A stretch of 50,301 nt of DNA. Origin: an uncultured Bacteroidota bacterium (GTDB lineage Bacteria > Bacteroidota > Bacteroidia > Bacteroidales > VadinHA17). Of this stretch, positions 1 through 7,881 are shown piece by piece. Position 1 is the stretch's first letter. Each line of letters opens with the position of its first letter. The stretch covers positions 1 to 50,301 of the forward strand of contig CALMJY010000087.1 of NCBI GenBank assembly GCA_937864815.1, in the 5' to 3' direction. The position numbers and the translations under genes were made by a program. Under the pieces are notes generated by a model, which saw only the letters and a list, made by a program, of their open reading frames with translations, searched no databases and was not told the DNA's origin.

Positions 1-465
1 TGTTTTTCCAAAATCGAGGTGCAGATCACCAAGAGTCTGGTAACATCCGAAAGGTACGTCAGCGCCATTGCCGTTTCCTGATCCTGATCCCTGGCATATC
101 TGAGTTTTAAGGGTCAGATCTGTTGCTTCCTTATACTTCCCGCTGAAAAGCAATTCCCTAATTTTACCGAGTGATTCATAAGCCTCCGGATTATCATTGT
201 CTGCAGGACTGCCCGACCAGAGAGTCTTTTCATTGAGCTGAATCCGTTCGCTCTTAACATCTCCGAATACCATTGCTCCCAGAAACCCATTTCCGACAGG
301 TAAAGCCCTGAGCCACTCGGCATCATTTCGCCATCCTTCCTTATCATCAGCCAGATCAGAAGCTGCAGGTTTGTCATACCATATTCTCAGTTTTATGCCG
401 GCATCTTCATTTTTACAGCTGTAAATGCACAGTACAGCAATGGTAAGGAACAATAACTTTCTCAT
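1..465 (-). CDS. GH95-type glycoside hydrolase lipoprotein, 3' end cut by window edge
   Basis: This gene is not in the ORF track because it runs off the left edge; the 87-aa ORF at 114-377 is its shadow. Translating from the ATG at 465 gives 155 residues. The N-terminus is a lipoprotein signal ending in the lipobox IYSC (Cys17). It is followed by LRIWYDKPA, then LPVGNGFLGAMVFG and IQLNEKTLWSG, the hallmark opening of the N-terminal beta-sandwich of GH95 alpha-L-fucosidase/galactosidase-type enzymes. The catalytic (alpha/alpha)6 domain lies outside the window, so substrate cannot be judged. It is probably an outer-membrane or periplasmic lipoprotein that trims fucose- or galactose-containing glycans. 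It is divergent from the ABC transporter at 636. GH65-like N-domains resemble it, but the LNEKTLWSG motif favours GH95. Confidence 0.85.
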   Translation of the reverse strand, partial: MRKLLFLTIAVLCIYSCKNEDAGIKLRIWYDKPAASDLADDKEGWRNDAEWLRALPVGNGFLGAMVFGDVKSERIQLNEKTLWSGSPADNDNPEAYESLGKIRELLFSGKYKEATDLTLKTQICQGSGSGNGNGADVPFGCYQTLGDLHLDFGKT

Positions 466-601
466 CAGATAAAGGTATTTTGAATTTCAAATTAATATAA
501 AGATAAGTCAATTTAATATTCATAAGATTCATCAACACTCCCTGAAGCAAAACATAATCAGATAAAGTATGTTATATACGAAAGGAAGGGTCGTAAAAAT
601 A

Positions 602-609
602 TATCTTTG
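602..609 (+). promoter_or_regulatory. Bacteroidota -7 promoter element for the ABC transporter
   Basis: TATCTTTG is an exact match to the TAnnTTTG -7 element and lies 26 nt before the ATG at 636. No clear TTTG -33 element is seen at the right distance, so this is a partial match. Confidence 0.45.
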
Positions 610-635
610 TTCTGCTTTACGGAATACACAACATT

Positions 636-2402
636 ATGAATGACAAACCCAGGAAGAAGCCCGGAAGCGGTCTGAAAGAGATGCTGAAGCTATACAGGTA
701 CCTTAAACCTTACCGTGGTAAATTTGCTTTAGGTCTGTTCTTCCTGCTGATATCAACAGGAGCCAGTCTTATGTTCCCGAAACTACTGGGGGACATGGTT
801 GACATGGGTAATAAGGGTAAACTGACAGAAGAGATAAGCAGGACAGGATTACTGCTTCTTGCCATACTTGTGATCCAGGCCCTTTTCGGATATATGAGAA
901 CCAGGCTGTTTGTAAATGTCACAGAAAGGACTTTGGCATCAATCAGACAACATTTATACAATCACCTGATCAGGCTTCCTATGTCATTTTTCTCTGAAAG
1001 GAGGGTTGGAGAGCTCAACAGCCGGATATCATCAGATATTGCCCTTTTACAGGATTCGATAACAGGTACTCTTGCCGACATTATTTATCAGCTCCTGGTG
1101 ATCACCGGAGGAATAACCCTTATGATGATCTCATCATTTCAGCTTACACTTTTTATGCTTGCAATAGTTCCTGCCATGGCTCTTATAGCATTTTTCTCAG
1201 GAAGAGCAATCAGGCGTTATTCCAAGAAAGCACAGGCTTTTGTAGCTGAATCAAATACCATAGTGGAAGAGACACTTCAGGGGATACAGAATGTTAAAGC
1301 GTTTACAAATGAGACGTTTGAGAGCAGAAGGTACAGGGATAAAACAGATGAAGTTGCCAGGGCCGGCATCAAAGGAGGGAAATACCAGGCAGCTTTTTCA
1401 TTTATAATACTCGGATTTTTCATGGCAATGGCCGCAGTAATCTGGAGGGGAGCGGCACTAATAGCCAATGGCAAAATGGAAGCGGGACAACTCTTTTCAT
1501 TTGTGATATATTCCGGCTTTATTGCCGGAAACATTGCAGGAATGGCAGGTGTTTACAGCAGGCTGCAGAAGACTATAGGTGCAGCAGAAAATCTGCTTCA
1601 GCTTCTTGAAGAACCCAAAGAAGCAATTGATGAAGACCATAAACATTCTCCTGAGGATACACTTCAGGGACAGATCACCTTTGACAGGGTTGAGTTCAGC
1701 TATCCCTCACGAAAAGAGGTTGGTGTCCTTAAAGATGTCAGCTTCACTGTTGAACCGGGACATGAGGTAGCACTCGTTGGTCCGAGCGGAGCCGGTAAAT
1801 CTACAATCGCCTCACTCCTTCTTAAATTCTATGATATTACCAGTGGAAGAATCCTTTTTGACGGACGTGACAGCAAAACCTTTCCGGTTACTTCACTCCG
1901 TTCACAGATGGCAATAGTTATGCAGGATGTCTTCCTTTTCGGTGGTTCAATAAGGGAAAATATTGCCTACGGCAAAAGCGGCGCTACTGATTCTGAAATA
2001 ACAGATGCAGCCAAAAGGGCTAATGCCTGGGATTTCATTCAGGGCTTCCCTGAAAAGCTTGATACCATAGTGGGTGAGCGAGGCATACAGCTTTCAGGTG
2101 GTCAAAGACAACGCATTGCCATAGCCAGGGCAGTATTGAAAAATCCGAGGATCCTGATACTTGATGAAGCCACCTCATCGCTTGACTCAGAATCAGAACG
2201 TCTTGTTCAGGAAGCTCTGGAAAAGCTAATGGAAGGCAGAACTTCATTAGTAATTGCCCATCGTCTGGCAACAGTAAGAAAGGCCGATAAGATAATTGTC
2301 CTTAATGAAGGAACAATTGTTGAACATGGGACACACAATGAACTTCTTGCAAAAGGCAACGGTCTTTACAAAACGCTGACAGAGCTGCAGTTCACCACCT
2401 GA
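636..2402 (+). CDS. ABC exporter half-transporter (permease fused to ATPase, MsbA/ABCB-like)
   Basis: A 588-aa inner-membrane ABC exporter half-molecule expected to act as a homodimer. The first ~310 residues form a six-helix type I exporter domain (hydrophobic segments start near residue 28). The C-terminal nucleotide-binding domain contains Walker A GPSGAGKST (about residue 382), the signature LSGGQRQR (about 485), Walker B ILILDEATSSLD (about 505) and the H-loop in IAHRLATV. All catalytic motifs are intact and length is normal. The start follows a TAnnTTTG promoter element closely. Lipid, peptide or drug export are all possible; nothing nearby fixes the substrate. It is convergent with the S9 peptidase, with only 7 bases between the stops. 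Confidence 0.9.
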   Translation: MNDKPRKKPGSGLKEMLKLYRYLKPYRGKFALGLFFLLISTGASLMFPKLLGDMVDMGNKGKLTEEISRTGLLLLAILVIQALFGYMRTRLFVNVTERTLASIRQHLYNHLIRLPMSFFSERRVGELNSRISSDIALLQDSITGTLADIIYQLLVITGGITLMMISSFQLTLFMLAIVPAMALIAFFSGRAIRRYSKKAQAFVAESNTIVEETLQGIQNVKAFTNETFESRRYRDKTDEVARAGIKGGKYQAAFSFIILGFFMAMAAVIWRGAALIANGKMEAGQLFSFVIYSGFIAGNIAGMAGVYSRLQKTIGAAENLLQLLEEPKEAIDEDHKHSPEDTLQGQITFDRVEFSYPSRKEVGVLKDVSFTVEPGHEVALVGPSGAGKSTIASLLLKFYDITSGRILFDGRDSKTFPVTSLRSQMAIVMQDVFLFGGSIRENIAYGKSGATDSEITDAAKRANAWDFIQGFPEKLDTIVGERGIQLSGGQRQRIAIARAVLKNPRILILDEATSSLDSESERLVQEALEKLMEGRTSLVIAHRLATVRKADKIIVLNEGTIVEHGTHNELLAKGNGLYKTLTELQFTT

Positions 2403-2409
2403 AATCAAA

Positions 2410-4380
2410 TCATTTCTGCTTCAGATACTTATCAAACCATTTGATAATCCTCTCACCAATATCCTGTATAAATTTTGGTTCCTGCGGCCCATGCTGTGTA
2501 CGGGGATAAACAACCATCTCCGAAGGTACTCCAAGCCTTTTTAATGCCCTGTACAGTTCATGTCCCTGGGAAGTGGGAACCCTCAGGTCGTTAGCACCAT
2601 GAATCACAAGTGTGGGAGTTTTTACATTTTTCACTGACGTCATTGCTGAATGTTTCAAGTAAACATCTGTCCTGTCCCATAATTCCCCATCAAAATAATA
2701 GGGCAGGAATCCGGGAATATCGGAAGTATGTGTCATGCTGAACAAATCAGTAACACCTGCCCCCACCATTGCAGCCTTGAATCTGTCAGTTTTTGTTATG
2801 ATCATTGAAGTCATATATCCTCCATAGCTCCACCCTGTAACACATAAACTGTCAGGGTGTGCTGCATTATCGGCAATGAGCTTGTCCACACCGGCCATGA
2901 TATCGTCATAATCGCCAAAGCCCCAGTCATTTTTGTTGGCAATCCTGAAGTCGGCCCCATATCCTCCGCTGCCCCGTGGATTAGGCCTGAGGACAATATA
3001 ACCCTGATCTGCAAAATACTGGATCGGATAAATCCCTCCTGCTCCTGTATAACCCTGGCTGAAGACTCCTGCAGGTCCACCGTGGATATTCAGGATTAGG
3101 GGATATCTTCTGTTTTTATCATAACTGACCGGCCATGTTACAAGTCCTTCAATAGTGTATTTGCCGTCTTTCGATTTCCAGCTTATGATCTCTGTCCTGC
3201 CATGTTTCAATACTGCAAAATTCTCATTAAGTGAAGATAACTTTATGATCTTCTGATCCTTCAGCGACATCACCATAATCTCGGGAGGTGTTTCGGAATC
3301 AGAGTACACATAAGCCATCATATCTCCTGCTGCACTGAAGGATGGACCTGAGTATACTCCTTTTTCCTGATTGATCCTCCTGGGAGCTTTGCCGTCGGAA
3401 GGTAGAGAATATATTGCCGTACTTGTCCTGTATGATTCACCAATCCATAATGACTTGCTGTCAGCATTCCAGTCGATTATGTTTGGTGACTGGTCGAAGG
3501 TTGTTGCTAATTTCTTTTCAGAGCCACCCCCGGCAGGGATTATATAGATGTCGTATCGCCCGGCCCATGAGGGTTTACCTCCGTCAGATACAAAAGCAAG
3601 CCACTGTCCGTCAGGCGAATACTTTGGATTCCTGTCAGCCCCGGTGTTTTTAACGAGAGATTTCATTTCACCACCAACAGCGGGCACTGATGAAATATCC
3701 GAGGTGGACCAAATGTCTGCCGAAGGACTCTGCTGGTGTGAAAATGCAATGGTTCTGCTGTCAGGCGACCAGTTGATGTCGGTTACATGGAACTCCCCGC
3801 TGGTCAGTCTTTTGACAGTATATTTACTCTCAATGTCTTTCTTCAAAGACACAACGTAGAGATGGGAATTTTTATAATCGTCTACCACCTTCATATCTCT
3901 CTTTTCCTTGTTGTCGAGTTCTTCCTTCGCTGTAAGGGTATCCTGCATAAGGAAGGCAATACTCCTGCTGTCAGGCGACCATGCATAAGCTCCCACATCA
4001 TTCTTCTGGGTGGTAATTTTTTCAGCTTCGCCCCCATCGGTAAACATTATGTACAGCTGATCCTTGCCATCACGTGATGAAGTAAATGATATATACATAT
4101 TATCAGGTGAAAACCTGACATTTGAACATGATTTGTCACCGAATGTAAACTGGCGGTTCATTGAACCATTTGTTGCGGCTACCCATATGTGGGTAAGAAA
4201 TTCTGATTTTTCACCATCCATCAGGGGAGAAGAGACCGTATAAGCCACCAGCTTTCCGTTTGCGGATATTGCAGGTGATGAAATTCTTTTCATCTGCAGC
4301 ATCTGTCCGGGCGTCCACGACTGTGCGGCACCTGTCAGGGAGAATGCCATAAAGAGAAAAAACAGTTTAATTGTTTTCAT
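2410..4380 (-). CDS. Secreted S9 family prolyl-oligopeptidase-like peptidase
   Basis: A 656-aa serine peptidase. It starts with a cleavable signal peptide (hydrophobic stretch ending GAAQS), so it is exported. The first ~390 residues hold WD40/PD40-like beta-propeller repeats, seen as recurring SPDxxxIAF strings (SPDNMYISF, SPDSRSIAF, SPDSRTIAF, SPDGQWLAF). The C-terminal alpha/beta-hydrolase domain carries the nucleophile in GWSYGG (about residue 518), the aspartate in HGANDLRVP (about 597) and the histidine in RTQHGPQEP (about 630), so the triad is complete. This fits the acylaminoacyl/dipeptidyl peptidase branch of S9, which removes or cleaves short peptides in the periplasm. It appears monocistronic. 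Confidence 0.92.
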   Translation of the reverse strand: MKTIKLFFLFMAFSLTGAAQSWTPGQMLQMKRISSPAISANGKLVAYTVSSPLMDGEKSEFLTHIWVAATNGSMNRQFTFGDKSCSNVRFSPDNMYISFTSSRDGKDQLYIMFTDGGEAEKITTQKNDVGAYAWSPDSRSIAFLMQDTLTAKEELDNKEKRDMKVVDDYKNSHLYVVSLKKDIESKYTVKRLTSGEFHVTDINWSPDSRTIAFSHQQSPSADIWSTSDISSVPAVGGEMKSLVKNTGADRNPKYSPDGQWLAFVSDGGKPSWAGRYDIYIIPAGGGSEKKLATTFDQSPNIIDWNADSKSLWIGESYRTSTAIYSLPSDGKAPRRINQEKGVYSGPSFSAAGDMMAYVYSDSETPPEIMVMSLKDQKIIKLSSLNENFAVLKHGRTEIISWKSKDGKYTIEGLVTWPVSYDKNRRYPLILNIHGGPAGVFSQGYTGAGGIYPIQYFADQGYIVLRPNPRGSGGYGADFRIANKNDWGFGDYDDIMAGVDKLIADNAAHPDSLCVTGWSYGGYMTSMIITKTDRFKAAMVGAGVTDLFSMTHTSDIPGFLPYYFDGELWDRTDVYLKHSAMTSVKNVKTPTLVIHGANDLRVPTSQGHELYRALKRLGVPSEMVVYPRTQHGPQEPKFIQDIGERIIKWFDKYLKQK

Positions 4381-4590
4381 CTGTACATAATTTTAAATTG
4401 CGAACAGTTATTTATATTGTTTTTGGACTTATTGAATTACTGAAAGTTAAGCAATGGCATAGTTCGTCAGTTAAAGTTAAGATAAATTCTAAAAACTAAT
4501 GTTCAGAGACCTTGCATAATGAGAATAAGATCTTGATTAAATTAATTCAGCAAATGGAAACGGGATATAAGAAGGAAGTCCCGGAAGCAA

Positions 4591-4621
4591 TTGAAGAGTA
4601 AGGACTTTTTGTTTACATTTG
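4591..4621 (+). promoter_or_regulatory. Promoter of GH16 gene
   Basis: TTG at 4591-4593, a 20-nt spacer, and TACATTTG at 4614-4621 match the Bacteroidota TTTG-N19-21-TAnnTTTG promoter. The predicted transcription start falls at about 4626-4630, just before the ATG at 4637. The upstream TTG start used by the ORF track (4619) lies inside the -7 element and cannot be the start of a transcript from this promoter. Confidence 0.6.
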
Positions 4622-4636
4622 AATAAAATTACAGCT

Positions 4637-5410
4637 ATGAAAATAACATTTCTTCTTCTGTTTTCATTTTATACCCTGATAGCCCAGTGCCAGTCAAAAA
4701 AACTTGTGTGGGCAGAAGAGTTTGATAAAAACGGTCTTCCTGATGAAGCCACATGGAATTTCGAAGTAGGAAAAGCCAGGGCGAATAACGAACCTCAATA
4801 TCACACTAAGGAGCTTAAGAATGTCCGCGTTGAAGACGGAAAACTGATTATCACAACCCGCCTGGAAGAGGTTGATGGTGTGAAGAGATATACATCTGCC
4901 AGGATCAACACAAGAGGCAAAAAGGAATTTACATACGGACGCATTGAAGTCAGGGCAAAACTGCCGCAGGGAAGAGGCATCTGGCCTGCGATATGGACAC
5001 TCGGTCTTACAGGAGGTTGGCCGGCATGCGGAGAAATTGACATAATGGAGTACTGGGGACATGATCCGAATAATGTTGCAGCAAATATTCATACACGCGA
5101 TTACAATCACACTAAAGGTACCGGTCGCGGTGGTAAGATAAATTATGAAAAACCGTATGAAGAATTTCATATTTATGCTGTTGAATGGTTCACCGACAGG
5201 ATGGATTTTTACATGGATGACAAGATGTATTTTTCCTGCAGGTCAAAAGGAGAAGGGATCGGGGAATGGCCATTTTCTGCTCCTCAGTATATAATTCTCA
5301 ACCAGGCACTCTGGGTTAATTTTAAAGAGGGAGAACCCGGGATAGATGATTCCATATTTCCACAGGAATTCATTGTTGACTATGTCCGGATTTATGAAAT
5401 AAACCAATAA
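4637..5410 (+). CDS. Secreted GH16 family endo-beta-glucanase (laminarinase-like)
   Basis: A 257-aa single-domain GH16 beta-jelly-roll enzyme. The ATG at 4637 was chosen over the TTG at 4619 because it starts directly at a signal peptide (MKITFLLLFSFYTLIAQC) and because the promoter's -7 element overlaps the TTG. The catalytic signature GEIDIMEYWG (about residue 133) supplies the nucleophile and acid/base glutamates, and YGRIEVRAKLPQGRGIWPAIW upstream is typical of the laminarinase/GH16_3-like branch. It would cut beta-1,3 (or mixed) glucans outside the inner membrane. The peptide ends at Cys, but the residue before it is Gln, which is poor for a lipobox, so a normal signal peptide is more likely. 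Confidence 0.92.
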   Translation: MKITFLLLFSFYTLIAQCQSKKLVWAEEFDKNGLPDEATWNFEVGKARANNEPQYHTKELKNVRVEDGKLIITTRLEEVDGVKRYTSARINTRGKKEFTYGRIEVRAKLPQGRGIWPAIWTLGLTGGWPACGEIDIMEYWGHDPNNVAANIHTRDYNHTKGTGRGGKINYEKPYEEFHIYAVEWFTDRMDFYMDDKMYFSCRSKGEGIGEWPFSAPQYIILNQALWVNFKEGEPGIDDSIFPQEFIVDYVRIYEINQ

Positions 5411-5442
5411 TTACAGCTTAAAGTTTATTTAATAAAAAATGC

Positions 5443-5450
5443 TATTTTTG
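5443..5450 (+). promoter_or_regulatory. -7 promoter element of the tRNA-Pro locus
   Basis: TATTTTTG matches TAnnTTTG exactly and lies 12 nt before the tRNA-Pro 5' fragment. It is the only promoter-like element in front of the tRNA locus. A -33 TTTG is not obvious. Confidence 0.4.
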
Positions 5451-5461
5451 CAATCCTGAAT

Positions 5462-5510
5462 CGGGGTGTGGCGCATCCCGATAGCTATCGGGAGGTAGCG
5501 CACTATATTC
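5462..5510 (+). pseudogene. tRNA-Pro 5'-half pseudogene with palindrome inserted in the D-loop
   Basis: CGGGGTGTGGCGCA repeats the first 14 bases of the intact tRNA 65 bp downstream. An 18-bp perfect palindrome then replaces GTT of the D-loop. GGTAGCGC resumes the tRNA, followed by a decayed anticodon stem (CTATATTC). No 3' half is present. It cannot fold into a tRNA and is read as a broken tandem copy. Confidence 0.75.
5476..5493. repeat. 18-bp perfect palindrome (intergenic palindromic repeat)
   Basis: TCCCGATAGCTATCGGGA is its own reverse complement. A near copy (16 of 18 bases) occurs at 34251-34268 between unrelated genes, so it behaves as a dispersed palindromic repeat. Confidence 0.7.
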
Positions 5511-5526
5511 TTATAATTTAATTTTT

Positions 5527-5599
5527 CGGGGTGTGGCGCAGTTGGTAGCGCGCTACGTTCGGGACGTAGAGGCCGGAAGTTCGAGTCTTCTCACCCCGA
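5527..5599 (+). tRNA. tRNA-Pro (anticodon CGG)
   Basis: A 73-nt cloverleaf. Acceptor CGGGGTG pairs with CACCCCG, followed by discriminator A. The D-stem is GCGC/GCGC, and the anticodon stem CTACG/CGTAG encloses the loop TTCGGGA, giving anticodon CGG with G37, as in proline tRNAs. The T-arm contains GTTCGAGTC. CCA is not encoded. The last 13 bases are duplicated 6.1 kb downstream at 11687, so this is the likely attachment site of an integrated segment. Confidence 0.93.
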
Positions 5600-5758
5600 C
5601 ATAAAAAAGAGTGAGAGTGTGAGCGGGAGCGAGCACTTTCACTCTTTTTTCTCAAAACCCGCTCTCACACTCACACATAATTATGATAATAAATCAAATG
5701 GCCTTGTAGATCAGGTATTTACGAGGCCGTTTTCATTAGTAGTACAAAAAGTAGTACA
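5587..5758. repeat. 172-bp direct repeat, left copy (att-like, begins in tRNA-Pro 3' end)
   Basis: Aligns without gaps to 11687-11858 with 7 mismatches by eye (165 of 172), an offset of exactly 6,100 bp. It consists of the last 13 nt of tRNA-Pro, a terminator-like hairpin, a second hairpin (GGCCTTGTA...TACGAGGCC) and AGTACAAAAAGTAGTACA. It brackets the accessory cassette and reads as the left end of an integrated or duplicated segment. Confidence 0.85.
5603..5647 (+). terminator. Rho-independent terminator after tRNA-Pro
   Basis: AAAAAAGAGTGAGAGTG pairs with CACTTTCACTCTTTTTT around a 14-nt loop (one G-U position) and ends in a T run, directly after the tRNA. A downstream stretch (CCCGCTCTCACACTCAC) can compete for the same left arm. 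Confidence 0.65.
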
Positions 5759-5975
5759 ATAAATTTTAAGGCATAATTAATTAGTGTCATTAAAGTCAAA
5801 AGCAAGAGTTAAATACTTATTATATAGTTTCCTGTTTTAATTGTAATCTAATCCGCCAAATGTGACCAGGATATCCGGCATTTAAACTGATTGAAATGTT
5901 CTCCGAAAATAAGAACTAGTAAGATTTATGTTTTGCCGAATCATATTTATAATAAGACTTAAATAAAAAGTCACT

Positions 5976-6704
5976 TTATTTATAAAAGTACCTGGCTTTA
6001 ATAAGTTTATAATATCCTCGGCTTACAGTAACAGGAGTTCTGATATTTCTAAGAAATATTTGTGCTGTATTACCATATTTTTCAGCCTTTTCTATATAGT
6101 TGAAATTTATGATTGAATTCCTGTGGATTCTGGCAAAATGTTCATCGGGAAGCTTCTTTTGCCATTCTCCTATATTTTCATATACAAGGTATTCTTTACC
6201 AGTACTGTCAGTAAGCATTGTATAATCCCGTTCAGCTTTTATGCAGACCAGCGTATCTAACTTAATGAAATTAATGCTCTTCTTCTGTTCAATCATTATT
6301 CTGTCGTCGTACCTGAATCCTCCAGCCTTTTTATGATCATTAACCTGACTGCCTGTTGTGAGCCTTTTAACAACTCTCTCAGCTCTTTCATGTGATACAG
6401 GTTTCATCAGATAATCTAAAGCATTTACCTCAAACGCCCTTGTTGCATATTCATCGAATGCAGTGACAAATACAATTTTACCCTTATAGTCAACCCTTTC
6501 AAGAAGGTCGAATCCGCTACCATCAGATAGCTGAATGTCAAGAAACAGAATATCAGGGGAAAGCTTCTCAATTACTTTAACTGCAGTCTGAATGCTTGAG
6601 GCTTCTCCAATTATATTAATTTCTTCGAATCCGGATAGCTCCCTGGATAGTGAAACCCTGGCGAGCCGCTCATCATCTATAATAACAGCTGTGAGTTTCT
6701 CCAT
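5976..6704 (-). CDS. LytTR-family response regulator
   Basis: A 242-aa two-component response regulator. The receiver domain (residues ~5-120) has the acidic pair DD at 10-11, the phospho-acceptor Asp56 in ILFLDIQLSDGSG and a conserved Lys in YLMKPV. Residues ~145-240 are a LytTR DNA-binding domain (FIKLDTLVCIKAERDYTML, HRNSIINFNYI). Its start overlaps the end of the histidine kinase by 28 bp, so the two are translated as a pair. It is the last gene of the one-directional cassette between the 172-bp repeats and likely regulates that cassette or cell-surface genes. Codon use looks AT-richer than in core genes of the window. Confidence 0.93.
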   Translation of the reverse strand: MEKLTAVIIDDERLARVSLSRELSGFEEINIIGEASSIQTAVKVIEKLSPDILFLDIQLSDGSGFDLLERVDYKGKIVFVTAFDEYATRAFEVNALDYLMKPVSHERAERVVKRLTTGSQVNDHKKAGGFRYDDRIMIEQKKSINFIKLDTLVCIKAERDYTMLTDSTGKEYLVYENIGEWQKKLPDEHFARIHRNSIINFNYIEKAEKYGNTAQIFLRNIRTPVTVSRGYYKLIKARYFYK

Positions 6705-7765
6705 ATCTCCGTATCTATTATTATTCTGGCAAAAACAGTATTGTCTTTTTCGTCTATAGTAAAACTAACTTTCCCGGGATAACAATTGTGAAGTCTTTCT
6801 TCAAGATTCTTCAGCCCTACTCCTTTCTTCCAATCAGGTTCCAGATGACCTGAATTTGAGACCTCAACAATAATTTTAGCTCCTTTCTTATAGAATCTGA
6901 CAATTATCTTAATCCCCTGTGGAGTTTTATATAGGCCATGCTTAATTGAGTTTTCCACAAGTGGCTGGGTAATAAGGCAAGGGATTTCAACAGCTTTCAC
7001 ATCTTCATCTGATATTAATGAAAAATCCAACCTCTCCTCGTATCTTATTTTTTCAATACTCAGGTATTTCTCAATTATTGAGATCTCCTCTGATACCTGA
7101 ATCATCAGCCTTTCGTTGTACTGAAGAGTAGCCCGGAGGAATTCGGACAGAGAGGTCACAGTTCGTTCTGCAAGCTCCTGGTTCTCATGTATTAAGGCTT
7201 TAATTGAGTTTAGTGAATTAAAAAGGAAATGAGGATTAAGCTGGTAACGGAGCATCTGAAGATTTGCATAGTTTAACATGGAAACTGCTTTTTCTGCCGT
7301 TATTTTCTGATCAATAAAAGAATACCAGCTCTTTATTCCAAAGTAGAAAAAAGTCCATAAATAGAACGGCCCATGTACGAATACAAAATCCAGTATGAAA
7401 TTCTTGAATGAATCGAAGATCGAATACCTTGATTTCATTACAAATAATGGACTTATCGAATTGAATTCAAGGATCCATAAAAGAGATAAAGTTATTGGTA
7501 AGAAGATGACGATAACCAATCGAAATACCAGGATCTGTTGCCTGAAAAACTCACTTTTATATACTATCCTCATCAATAAAGTAAGCAGGAAACCTGTAGC
7601 TAACCATATAAAGATTCCGATTGCCGGAAGTACGCCGGAAGTCCTGGTGAATACAGTTGTTGTGGTAACAAGGAAGGAATAGGACGAAAATATAAACCAT
7701 CCGGTTACCTGAAGTATCCAAAAATTTTTTTTATGGTAAGTGTACAGGCTTTCAAATGGTCTCAT
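6677..7765 (-). CDS. LytS-type sensor histidine kinase
   Basis: A 362-aa integral membrane sensor kinase. Four hydrophobic segments cover about residues 15-150 with no large extracytoplasmic domain. The His_kinase (PF06580-type) region follows, with the phospho-accepting His near residue 178 in LRYQLNPHFLFNSLNS, and a HATPase domain with the N-box VENSIKHG and the G-box GVGLKNLEERL. It is the partner of the overlapping LytTR regulator. The lack of a sensing domain suggests it detects a membrane-soluble or membrane-associated cue. It lies 116 nt downstream of the methyltransferase in the same direction. Confidence 0.93.
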   Translation of the reverse strand: MRPFESLYTYHKKNFWILQVTGWFIFSSYSFLVTTTTVFTRTSGVLPAIGIFIWLATGFLLTLLMRIVYKSEFFRQQILVFRLVIVIFLPITLSLLWILEFNSISPLFVMKSRYSIFDSFKNFILDFVFVHGPFYLWTFFYFGIKSWYSFIDQKITAEKAVSMLNYANLQMLRYQLNPHFLFNSLNSIKALIHENQELAERTVTSLSEFLRATLQYNERLMIQVSEEISIIEKYLSIEKIRYEERLDFSLISDEDVKAVEIPCLITQPLVENSIKHGLYKTPQGIKIIVRFYKKGAKIIVEVSNSGHLEPDWKKGVGLKNLEERLHNCYPGKVSFTIDEKDNTVFARIIIDTEIWRNSQLLL

Positions 7766-7881
7766 AAATTATTTTTAACAATAAGATATATGATACTTGA
7801 TGCAATTTATTATAAATATTATAATTCCAATTAATTACATTGATCCAATCTTCTCTAATATTATTGTCTGTTATAAGGAGT

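Noticed and set aside
4694-5170. 158-aa minus-strand ORF
   Set aside because: Entirely antisense to the GH16 gene, Cys-rich random composition, no domain or promoter.
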